Origin: Paraburkholderia largidicola
GTDB taxonomy: Bacteria; Pseudomonadota; Gammaproteobacteria; Burkholderiales; Burkholderiaceae
Direction: 5' to 3'
DNA length: 64,000 bases
Assembly (NCBI RefSeq): GCF_013426895.1
Contig: NZ_AP023175.1
Coordinates: 2,604,001 to 2,668,000 of the forward strand
Shown here: piece by piece, positions 49,475-57,000 of the stretch
Numbering within the stretch: position 1 is the first letter of the stretch
How the letters are laid out: the number at the start of each line of letters is the position of its first letter
Made by a program: the position numbers and the translations under genes
Notes under the pieces: generated by a model
The model's database searches: none
What the model was told of the DNA's origin: nothing
Seen by the model: only the letters and a program-made list of their open reading frames with translations

Positions 49475-50245
49475 ATGAAGAAGCTCGAACACGTGTTGAT
49501 CGTCGATGACGATCGTGAGATCCGCGAACCGGTCGCCATCTATCTGCAACGCAATGGCATGCGGGTATCGCGCGCGTCCAGTGGGCGCGACATGCGCGTG
49601 GCGCTCGACCGCGACCCGCCCGATCTCATCGTCCTCGACGTGAGACTGCCAGATGCGGATGGCCTGTCGCTGTGCCGCGAATTGCGCGCAGGCGAATTTC
49701 ACGCGATACCCATCGTCATGCTGTCCGCACGTCACGATGAAGCGGACCGCATCGTCGGCCTCGAACTGGGCGCCGACGACTACATGGCCAAGCCGTTTGC
49801 GATCCGCGAACTGCTGGCGCGCATCCGTGCCGTCCTGCGCCGCACCAACATGCTGCCGCCGGGGATGCGCGTCGCCGAATCGGCCACCGTGCTGCGCTTC
49901 GGCGAATGGCGGCTCGACACGGCGGCGCGCCGTCTGCTCGATCCCGAAGGCACGGTGGTCGCGTTGAGCGGCGCGGAGTACCGGCTGTTGCGGGTATTCC
50001 TCGATCATCCGAACCGCGTGCTCACGCGCGACCAGTTGCTGAACCTGACGCAAGGGCGTCACGCCGATCTGCTCGACCGTTCGATCGATCTGCTCGTGAG
50101 CCGCGTGCGTCAACGGCTGCAGGACGGCGTGCGCGACGGACGCTTCATCAAGACGCTGCGCAATGAAGGCTATCTGTTCTCGGCCACGGTCATGCGTGTC
50201 GCCAGTCATGTATCAGATGCGCCTTTACTCGACTGCACCACGTAG
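49475..50245 (+). CDS. OmpR-family response regulator, orphan
   Basis: Response regulator of 256 residues with receiver (VDDDREI, Asp55 in IVLDVRLPDADGL, Lys in MAKPF) and winged-helix DNA-binding domain (LSGAEYRLLRVFLDHPNRVLTRDQL in part, IKTLRNEGYLFSATV). No histidine kinase is next to it. It is a close paralogue of the regulator at 54902 with conserved residues through both domains. The frame is open from 48662 over the LysR gene, but the receiver begins only at the ATG at 49475. Confidence 0.88.
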   Translation: MKKLEHVLIVDDDREIREPVAIYLQRNGMRVSRASSGRDMRVALDRDPPDLIVLDVRLPDADGLSLCRELRAGEFHAIPIVMLSARHDEADRIVGLELGADDYMAKPFAIRELLARIRAVLRRTNMLPPGMRVAESATVLRFGEWRLDTAARRLLDPEGTVVALSGAEYRLLRVFLDHPNRVLTRDQLLNLTQGRHADLLDRSIDLLVSRVRQRLQDGVRDGRFIKTLRNEGYLFSATVMRVASHVSDAPLLDCTT

Positions 50246-50305
50246 CGTTTCGTCGTGGTTGTGTGTCGTGTGATTTCAGTTCTTCAAATGACTACCGGGG
50301 GATAG

Positions 50306-50339
50306 TGGGCTTGTTAATGGATGACCTTTAACAAGCCCA
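50306..50339. terminator. Bidirectional hairpin between convergent genes
   Basis: Perfect 12-bp inverted repeat TGGGCTTGTTAA / TTAACAAGCCCA with a 10-base loop, about 60 bp after the response-regulator stop and before the end of the convergent quinone oxidoreductase gene. Confidence 0.6.
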
Positions 50340-50407
50340 TGTTCCCTTGAGTTCTCCCCGACAGGAGAGCTGTCGCGTTGTCCGATCGGCAGCGTGCCCG
50401 AGTTCGC

Positions 50408-51376
50408 CTAAGGAATCAGCAGCAGCTTGCCCGTCGTCCTGCGGCTTTCCATATCGGCATGCGCACGTGCGGCATCCGCAAGCGGATAGACGCCGCCGAT
50501 CCGCACGTCGAGCACGCCCGCGATGATCCAGTCGAACAGTTGCTTCGCACGCGCGCGCAGCAGGGCGGGCGTGTGGATATGATCAGCGAACGTCGCGTAG
50601 CCGATCTTGATGCTCTTCGGCAGGCTCATGATATGAAGCGGGCCTGCCGCGCCCAGCACGGGCCCATACCAGCAGAACGTGCCGGAGCGCCGCAGCGATG
50701 CGAGCGAGCCTTGAAACGTCGCCGGCCCCGAACCGTCGTAGACGACGTTCACGCCTTCGCCGTCGGTGATGCGCATCACGTCGTCGGCGAACCGGCCTTC
50801 ACTGTCGACGATCACATGATCGGCGCCCGCTTGCCTCGCAGCTTCGATCTTGTCTTCATGCGACACGCGACCGATCACCATACCGCCGCGCAGCTTGATG
50901 ATCTGCGTCAGCAACAGCCCGAGGCCGCCCGCTGCCGCATGCACCAGCGCGATGTCGCCCTGACGCACGGGGTAGAAGTCAGTCGCGAAGTGACTGGCCG
51001 TGAGGCCCTGCATCATCACGGCTGCGGCGGTGGTGTGGTCGATCGCATCCGGAATCGGGACGAGCGAGGCGGCCGGTATCGCAACACGCTGCGCATAGCT
51101 GCCGGGCGCATAGACCCACGCGACACGCTGTCCCGGCCGGATATCCTCGACGTCGTCGCCGACGCTCAGCACGCGCCCCGCGCCTTCGACGCCCAGCGGT
51201 TTCGGATTCGCCATCGTCGACCAGATGCCGCCGCGCCGCACGCCGACGTCCATAAAGTTGACGCCTGCCGCATCCACGGCGACGACGACAAGGCCCTGAC
51301 CGGCAACAGGATCGCCGCATTCGGCCAGCCGAAGCTTCTCCGGCCCTCCCGGACCGTCCATCACGATGGTCTTCAT
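50408..51376 (-). CDS. Quinone oxidoreductase-like MDR protein
   Basis: Zinc-independent medium-chain dehydrogenase/reductase of 322 residues, NADPH-dependent quinone reductase type. Segments: VDAAGVNFMDVGVRRG, LGVEGAGRVLSVGDDV, and the coenzyme motif HAAAGGLGLLLTQIIKL with AAGGLG. It lacks the structural and catalytic zinc Cys clusters. It follows the secreted hydrolase gene by 16 bp and probably shares its transcript. A detoxification role against quinones or enals is inferred. Confidence 0.87.
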   Translation of the reverse strand: MKTIVMDGPGGPEKLRLAECGDPVAGQGLVVVAVDAAGVNFMDVGVRRGGIWSTMANPKPLGVEGAGRVLSVGDDVEDIRPGQRVAWVYAPGSYAQRVAIPAASLVPIPDAIDHTTAAAVMMQGLTASHFATDFYPVRQGDIALVHAAAGGLGLLLTQIIKLRGGMVIGRVSHEDKIEAARQAGADHVIVDSEGRFADDVMRITDGEGVNVVYDGSGPATFQGSLASLRRSGTFCWYGPVLGAAGPLHIMSLPKSIKIGYATFADHIHTPALLRARAKQLFDWIIAGVLDVRIGGVYPLADAARAHADMESRRTTGKLLLIP

Positions 51377-51392
51377 GTCGTGCGTCCCCGCA

Positions 51393-52172
51393 TCAGCGCG
51401 CGTTGCGAGCCGCCGCGATGATCGCGTTGGCGACTGCTTCGGGCTGGCTCAGCATCGCGACGTGGCTCGCGTCGACACGCGTCACCTGCGCATGGATCTG
51501 CGTCGCCATCTTCGCCTGCAACTGCGGATCGATCATCTTGTCGCGGCCGGGAATCACGAAGTACGACGGCTTCTCGTGCCAGGCGGCCTGCGTCACCTTG
51601 TCGTTCAGGCAGCCGGAAAACCATGGCCCTTGCGTCGCGGCGACGATGCGCTGCTGGCCTGCGGGCAGATCGAGCGCGAAGTCGTCGCGCACCGCTTTGT
51701 CCGACAGCGTCAGATAGCCGGCCGCATCCTTCCGCAGTTCGTTCGCCCAGGCGGGCGGCTTCATGCCCTGCGTGATGTCGGCGATCGACTGGTTGGCGTC
51801 GGGCGCGAAGGCCGCGACGTAGACGAGCGACTTGACCTTGTCGTCGTTGCCCGCCTGGCTGACGACCACGCCGCCCCACGAATGACCGACCAGCACGACA
51901 GGTCCTGTCTGCTGATCGATGACGCGTTTCGTGGCCGCGACATCGTCGGCGAGCGAACTCAATGGATTCTGCACGGCGACGACATGCAGTCCATGTGCTT
52001 CGAGCAGCGGGATCACGCGGTTCCAGCTCGATCCGTCGGCGAATGCGCCGTGAACGAGAACGACACTGGTGCCTTTGAGATCGGCTTGCGTGGCCGCCTG
52101 CGCCGTCTGCAATGCGAAAAGTCCGCACAGCATCGTGGCGAACGCGAGGATGGTCCTGAAGCTTCTTGTCAT
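51393..52172 (-). CDS. Exported alpha/beta hydrolase
   Basis: Periplasmic hydrolase of 259 residues with a Sec signal peptide (AQAA cleavage about residue 26). Nucleophile elbow GHSWGG, oxyanion block VLVHGAFADGSSW, acid/His pair around DKMIDPQ and DASHVAMLS. The fold resembles EstC/salicylate-esterase-like small hydrolases. Upstream of it on the same strand stands a DUF4148 gene (102 bp gap), downstream the quinone oxidoreductase (16 bp gap). Substrate unknown. Confidence 0.87.
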   Translation of the reverse strand: MTRSFRTILAFATMLCGLFALQTAQAATQADLKGTSVVLVHGAFADGSSWNRVIPLLEAHGLHVVAVQNPLSSLADDVAATKRVIDQQTGPVVLVGHSWGGVVVSQAGNDDKVKSLVYVAAFAPDANQSIADITQGMKPPAWANELRKDAAGYLTLSDKAVRDDFALDLPAGQQRIVAATQGPWFSGCLNDKVTQAAWHEKPSYFVIPGRDKMIDPQLQAKMATQIHAQVTRVDASHVAMLSQPEAVANAIIAAARNAR

Positions 52173-52274
52173 TGTGTTGCCCCTGAGTACCGCGTTATCG
52201 ATGGATGTTTTTCTGCTGCGTCAGTCGGGCGCTCCGTTGCGAGCATGCATGCATCGGCAACGGAGCCGTGGCGA

Positions 52275-52601
52275 TTACGAATGCGCGTAGATCGGTTCGA
52301 GACCCAGCACATCTTGTTGCGGAGCGGGCGTTTGCGCGGTGTCACGATGCGCGCCCGAGTTCGATTGACCTGCTGCGACGCCGCCGTATGCAGCACCCTT
52401 TTCAGCCTGGATGCGCGACAGCGCGGCTTCGATGTTCTTCGGGTATTGCGTGTTGTCGCTCGCCGGGTTGTAGCCGGCCTGTTGCAACTGGACCAATTCG
52501 GCGCGCACCTGGGCGCGGGTCACGGGCTGGCTCGACTGCGCGAACGACACAGCGGGAGCGGCGATCAAGGCTGCAACGATGAGGGATTGAACGAGTTTCA
52601 T
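52275..52601 (-). CDS. DUF4148 small exported protein
   Basis: A 108-residue periplasmic protein typical of Burkholderiaceae: signal peptide (SFAQ, about residue 22) followed by the DUF4148 block VTRAQVRAELVQLQQAGYNP. GGAGAA stands 7 bp before the ATG at 52601; the upstream part of the frame lacks a signal. Function unknown; members are often stress- or redox-induced. The gap to the DipZ-like gene (52602-52907) otherwise holds only a terminator. Confidence 0.82.
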   Translation of the reverse strand: MKLVQSLIVAALIAAPAVSFAQSSQPVTRAQVRAELVQLQQAGYNPASDNTQYPKNIEAALSRIQAEKGAAYGGVAAGQSNSGAHRDTAQTPAPQQDVLGLEPIYAHS

Positions 52602-52851
52602 GAGTATTCTCCAGTAGTGAAGCGGGTCTGCGTTGATGTCATTCCGGGCGGTCATCGCGCTTTGCGTATTGCACTTGCGATGCCTTCGCGCCCGGTCAGT
52701 CGCACTGTCATGAATCAACCTTGCGTGTCGTTATTTGAACCCGCTCACGTATCTGGCTTGTTTCAAGAACGCGCCGGAATGTAAGCCAGTATTTCTCTAT
52801 CGCGGATATACACATTGCGGTACAAATCTCGGGCAGCGGCTTGCCAATGAC

Positions 52852-52886
52852 AAACGCCACTGCGCCGCGAAAGCGCAGTGGCGTTT
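52852..52886 (-). terminator. Terminator of the DipZ-like gene
   Basis: Perfect 14-bp stem AAACGCCACTGCGC / GCGCAGTGGCGTTT with a 7-base loop, ending 21 bp beyond the DipZ-like stop; no T-run longer than three follows. Confidence 0.65.
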
Positions 52887-52907
52887 CACGAAGCGTTGCG
52901 GCCAGGT

Positions 52908-54653
52908 TCAGCCGAACGTGAACGAGAAGGCCTGCACACCCGGATCGAGAAACTCGATCGTGAAGGTACGGTCGCGCACGGCGTCGTGCTGGCGCACCAG
53001 CTGATACAGGCGCGCGCTCGTCACGACACCACTGCCGTCGGCGGCGACGTCGGCGCCATGGGAGTCGCCGGGAGCCGCGCCGTCGATCGTGACGCGAAAG
53101 CGTACGGGCTTGCCATTCGCGCCGGGGCCGAGCACGAGATGCAGGTCGCGTGCGTGGAAGCGGTAGGCGATGCGCCCATGCGCGTCAGCGAGCACGGCCG
53201 CTTCGCCGCCCACGATCCACTTCCCGCCGAATGCCCAGCTATTGAGTTGCAACTGCGACGGCACGGAGTACGCAGCGACGTCGTCGGGCCGGAGGTCTTC
53301 CGGCGATGCGAAGCCGCGCGCCTGCTGATAACCCACATAGGTCTCGCCCGATTCGACATCCCGGTTATCTGCGGCCGCCTGTGCGCCGGCGCCCTGAATG
53401 GGCGGCAGATCGCGCGCTTGCATCGTGTGCCCCGACTCCGCCAGCAACTGCTGGATGACCTTCTCGGCTTCGGCATAGCCGCCTTCGCCGAAATGGTGAT
53501 ACCGGATGCGGCCTTGTGCATCGACGATATAGAACGCAGGCCAGTACTGGTTGCCGAACGCCTGCCAGATCTTGTAGCCGTTATCGATCGCGACGGGGTA
53601 GTGCACGCCGAGATCGGCGACGGCGCGCTTCACGTTCGACGGATCGTGCTCGAAGGCGAACTCCGGCGTATGCACGCCGACCACTACGAGACCGTCGTTA
53701 CGATAGCGGTCCGACCACGTCTTCAGATACGGCAGCGTGCGCAGGCAGTTGATACACGAATACGTCCAGAAGTTGACGACGGCGACCTTGCCGCGCAATG
53801 CATCGCTGGTGAGCGGCGGCGAATTGAGCCAGCTCTCGGCGCCATCGAGCGAAGGCAGACGGCCTTCGACGGGCAGCGCGGACGGCACCTTTGCGCTGAT
53901 GCGCTGGATGTGCGGCTTCTGGCTGCTGTTCGCAGAAAGCAGACCGACCAGCCGGCTTTCGACACCCGTCGTCGACGTCGACGGCACATGCGCGAGGGCG
54001 CGCGTATCGAAGCCGAAGCCGATGGCCGTGACGCTGAGCAGCACCAGCGCGCCCATCGCGCGGCGGACGCGCTCGCCAAGACCGAGCGATCGCTTGAGTC
54101 CGTCGAGCGCCTGCTTGCCGAGCCCCGACACAACGGCGAGCGAGCTGGCCGCGCCGAGCGCATACGCGGTCAGTGCCGCCGCCGTCGCCCAGGTCGCGCC
54201 ATGCAACGCGGCGCCCGTGAGAATCAGGCCGAGAATCGGGCCCGCGCAAGGCGCCCACAAGAGTCCCGTCGCCACGCCGAGCAGCAGCGCAGAGCCGATC
54301 TGGAACCGTGTGCCGCGCATTTGCGACAGCGCGGCGACGCGGTTGCCGATCCCGAAGAACGGGCGCGACAGACGCGCCGCGAGTGCCGGGAACAGCAGCG
54401 ACGCGCCGAACACGCCGAACAGCGCGAGCGACACCCAGCGCCCGTAGTGGTTCAGCTGCGCGGCGCCGCTCAAGCCGGCAATGCCGACGCCCGTGACGAG
54501 CGCGAACGTGATAGCCAGGCCGAGCAGCAGCGGCAGCCGGCCCGTCACGAACGGCTTGTCGGAACGGGCGAAGACGAATGGCACGACGGGCAGGATACAT
54601 GGGCTCAATATGGTGAGCACCCCGCCCAGAAACGCAATGACGATGAGTAACAT
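52908..54653 (-). CDS. DipZ-like cytochrome c biogenesis/thioredoxin fusion protein
   Basis: Membrane thiol-redox protein of about 581 residues. Residues 1-245 form a DsbD/CcdA-type transmembrane domain with two cysteine motifs (SPCILPVVPF and WAPCAGPILG); then a redoxin domain with the active CxxC in YSCINCLRT; then a C-terminal beta-rich domain of the mycobacterial DipZ type (ETYVGYQQARGF to the end). It should pass electrons from the cytoplasm to periplasmic thiols. The ATG at 54653 has a perfect AGGAGGT 7 bp upstream; the 12-residue extension to 54689 is not needed. Possible operator sites lie 100-190 bp upstream. Confidence 0.88.
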   Translation of the reverse strand: MLLIVIAFLGGVLTILSPCILPVVPFVFARSDKPFVTGRLPLLLGLAITFALVTGVGIAGLSGAAQLNHYGRWVSLALFGVFGASLLFPALAARLSRPFFGIGNRVAALSQMRGTRFQIGSALLLGVATGLLWAPCAGPILGLILTGAALHGATWATAAALTAYALGAASSLAVVSGLGKQALDGLKRSLGLGERVRRAMGALVLLSVTAIGFGFDTRALAHVPSTSTTGVESRLVGLLSANSSQKPHIQRISAKVPSALPVEGRLPSLDGAESWLNSPPLTSDALRGKVAVVNFWTYSCINCLRTLPYLKTWSDRYRNDGLVVVGVHTPEFAFEHDPSNVKRAVADLGVHYPVAIDNGYKIWQAFGNQYWPAFYIVDAQGRIRYHHFGEGGYAEAEKVIQQLLAESGHTMQARDLPPIQGAGAQAAADNRDVESGETYVGYQQARGFASPEDLRPDDVAAYSVPSQLQLNSWAFGGKWIVGGEAAVLADAHGRIAYRFHARDLHLVLGPGANGKPVRFRVTIDGAAPGDSHGADVAADGSGVVTSARLYQLVRQHDAVRDRTFTIEFLDPGVQAFSFTFG

Positions 54654-54752
54654 GGAACCGACCTCCTGATCCGGAAACGGTTGATTCAACCGGTTTGCAC
54701 GCTGCGCATGTCGTTCTCGCGCGTGCCCTTGTGACGGATTAGAGCCCGCACA

Positions 54753-54844
54753 TGTATCCGGCGGATTTCAGGAGGGAGGGGTTGCGTATCGCGATGTATC
54801 GGCCAGACGGGCCGGATACATGGCGATACAAACGTGGTGATACG
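54753..54844. promoter_or_regulatory. TGTATC/GATACA half-site array, copy 2
   Basis: TGTATC at 54753-54758 and 54795-54800, GATACA at 54815-54820 and 54825-54830, GATACG at 54839-54844. Spacing of the first three matches copy 1 at 49290 (42 bp between the TGTATC sites, then 14-15 bp to GATACA), and the core GGGCCGGATACATG is identical in both. It lies before the DipZ-like gene and after the orphan regulator at 54902. Confidence 0.65.
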
Positions 54845-54901
54845 AGCGCAGACAGGCGGGGCTAAAACGACGTCATAAAAACGCCAGGGGCGCGCCACGC
54901 A

Positions 54902-55657
54902 TCACGCCTGCTGCCTCGCGCGCGCTTCCTCGACAGCCTTCACCGTCGACGAAAACACATAGCCCTCGTTGCGCAGCGTCTTGATGTAGCGCGGCACGCG
55001 GGCGACGTCGCCGAGCCGTTGCCGCAGACGGCTGACCAGCAGGTCGATCGAACGATCGAACGGCTCGGCGTTGCGCCGCTGCGTCAGATTGAGCAGCTGG
55101 TCGCGCGTCAGCACGCGTTGCGGGTGATCGAGAAACGCGCGCAGCAGCCGGTATTCCGCGCCGCTCAACGCGACCACGGCATCCTCGGTGTCGAGCAGGT
55201 GACGCGCGGTGGTATCGAGCCGCCAGTCGCCGAAGCTCAACATCTCCGTCGATTCCTCGACCAGCATGCCGGGCGGCAGCATGCGCGTGCGCCGCAGCAC
55301 CGCGCGGATGCGCGCAAGTAACTCGCGCACCGCGCATGGCTTGGCCAGATAGTCGTCCGCGCCCATCTCCAGACCGATGATCCGGTCCATCTCGTCGCAA
55401 TGCTCGGTCAGCATCATCACGGGCACCGCGCGATAACGCCCCGCGCGCAGCCAGCGGCATAGCGCGAGGCCGTCTTCGCCCGGCAGCATCACATCGAGCA
55501 GGATCACATCGGGCGTATGCCGCTCGAGCACGGCGTGCATGTCGCGCCCGCTGGACGCGAGCGATACGCGCATGCCGTTTTTCTCCAGATAGCTGGCGAC
55601 GAACTCGCGCATACCGCGGTCCTCGTCGACGATCAGAACGTGGTCGGGTTTGTCCAT
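54902..55657 (-). CDS. OmpR-family response regulator, orphan (paralogue)
   Basis: Response regulator of 251 residues closely related to the one at 49475: the same VLIVD.DR..RE, SGRDM, LPPGM, LDTTARHLLD and RNEGYVFSSTV blocks. Phosphorylation Asp55 in LLDVMLPGEDGL, Thr in MMLTEHC, and Lys in LAKPC, where Cys replaces the usual Phe after Pro. No kinase is adjacent. It begins 52 bp after the hydrolase gene at 55710 and probably shares its transcript. Its 3' end is followed by the half-site array before the DipZ-like gene. Confidence 0.88.
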   Translation of the reverse strand: MDKPDHVLIVDEDRGMREFVASYLEKNGMRVSLASSGRDMHAVLERHTPDVILLDVMLPGEDGLALCRWLRAGRYRAVPVMMLTEHCDEMDRIIGLEMGADDYLAKPCAVRELLARIRAVLRRTRMLPPGMLVEESTEMLSFGDWRLDTTARHLLDTEDAVVALSGAEYRLLRAFLDHPQRVLTRDQLLNLTQRRNAEPFDRSIDLLVSRLRQRLGDVARVPRYIKTLRNEGYVFSSTVKAVEEARARQQA

Positions 55658-55709
55658 GATGTCAGGTCAGGCGCGACGATTGGCGTGTGATGGTTGAACG
55701 CATCCGGGA

Positions 55710-56753
55710 TCAAAGCCGGGTGACCTGCAAGACGGCTTCGGCGAATGCCTGGGGCGCTTCCTGCGGCAGGTTGTGACCGATGCCGCCGCTCACATTGCGG
55801 TGCTGGTACTTGCCCGTGAACATCTTCGCGTACGCGGACGGATCGGGATGCGGCGCGCCGTTCGCGTCGCCTTCCATCGTGATGGTCGGCACACCGATGG
55901 TGGGCAGCGCCGCGAGACGCTGCTCGATCTCGTCGTATTGCGGCTCGCCTTGCACGAGTCCCAGACGCCAGCGGTAGTTGTGAATCACCACGGCCACGTG
56001 ATCGGGGTTGTTGAACGATGCCGCCGTGCGCTGATACGTTGCATCGTCGAAATGCCATTTGGGCGATGCGAGTTGCCAGATCAGCCGGTTGAAGTCGTTG
56101 CGGTTGGCCGCATAGCCCAGTTCGCCGCGCTCGGTGGCGAAATAGAACTGATACCACCACGCGAATTCCGCCTTGGGCGGCAGCGGCTTGCGGTTCGCCT
56201 CCTGGCTGCCGATCAGATAGCCGCTCACCGACACCAGCCCCTTGCAGCGCTGCGGCCACAACGCAGCGATGATGCACGCGGTGCGCGCGCCCCAGTCGAA
56301 TGCGCCGAAGATGGCCTGATCGATCTTCAATGCATCCATCAGCGCGATGATGTCGACGGCGACCACGGCCTGCTGGCCGTTGCGCGGCGTTTCGTTGGCC
56401 AGAAAGCGCGTCGAGCCGTAGCCGCGCAGAAACGGCACGATCACCCGATAACCCGCCGCCGCGAGAATCGGCGCGACATCGACGAACGCGTAGATGTCAT
56501 ACGGCCAGCCGTGCAACAGGATGACGGGCTGCCCGTCCTTCGGGCCCATGTCGACGTAGCCGACGTTCAGCGTGCCCGCGTCGATCTGCTCGATCGCATC
56601 GAACGACGTATGGCGTGCGGCTTTCTTTGCGGCATGCGCGCTCTTCGTGCCCTGCGCGTGCGCGAGGTTGCCGAGGCCCAGTTCCAGCAGCCCGATGCCT
56701 GCCGCAGTCGTCCCGATCAGGCGACGGCGGCGCAGATTCACCGTGTCTTGCAT
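55710..56753 (-). CDS. Tat-exported alpha/beta hydrolase (haloalkane dehalogenase/epoxide hydrolase-like)
   Basis: Exported hydrolase of 347 residues. The N terminus has a twin-arginine-type signal (RRRRLIGTTAAGIG, cleavage about AHAQ, residue 34). HGWPYD carries the oxyanion hole, FDWGAR carries the Asp nucleophile (a pattern of epoxide hydrolases and dehalogenases rather than esterases), EGDANGAP an acid, and GIGHNLPQEAP the His. GGAG precedes the ATG. It heads the unit with the orphan regulator 54902. Substrate is not predictable. Confidence 0.85.
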   Translation of the reverse strand: MQDTVNLRRRRLIGTTAAGIGLLELGLGNLAHAQGTKSAHAAKKAARHTSFDAIEQIDAGTLNVGYVDMGPKDGQPVILLHGWPYDIYAFVDVAPILAAAGYRVIVPFLRGYGSTRFLANETPRNGQQAVVAVDIIALMDALKIDQAIFGAFDWGARTACIIAALWPQRCKGLVSVSGYLIGSQEANRKPLPPKAEFAWWYQFYFATERGELGYAANRNDFNRLIWQLASPKWHFDDATYQRTAASFNNPDHVAVVIHNYRWRLGLVQGEPQYDEIEQRLAALPTIGVPTITMEGDANGAPHPDPSAYAKMFTGKYQHRNVSGGIGHNLPQEAPQAFAEAVLQVTRL

Positions 56754-57000
56754 ATGCGTTCTCCTTTTATTCGTACAGTTTTTTGTCAGAGTCGTTCGGG
56801 CGGCTCGCTCCGTTCATGCAGGGCAAGATGACCGATCGCCGCTTCAAAGCATCGATGTGCAAAGAGTAATCTGCGGCTTGCATGTGTTCCATACAATCTG
56901 CATCTAGCCAGCTGATTCATATGGATGGGCAACCGCATACGTTCGTATAGGTTACGCCGGGTTTCTCCCCTGGCTCGTTCGCAACGCGCGAACGGCGCGC

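Noticed and set aside
52878..54650. 590-codon plus-strand frame opposite the DipZ-like gene
   Set aside because: Shadow of a clearly recognisable membrane/thioredoxin fusion gene.
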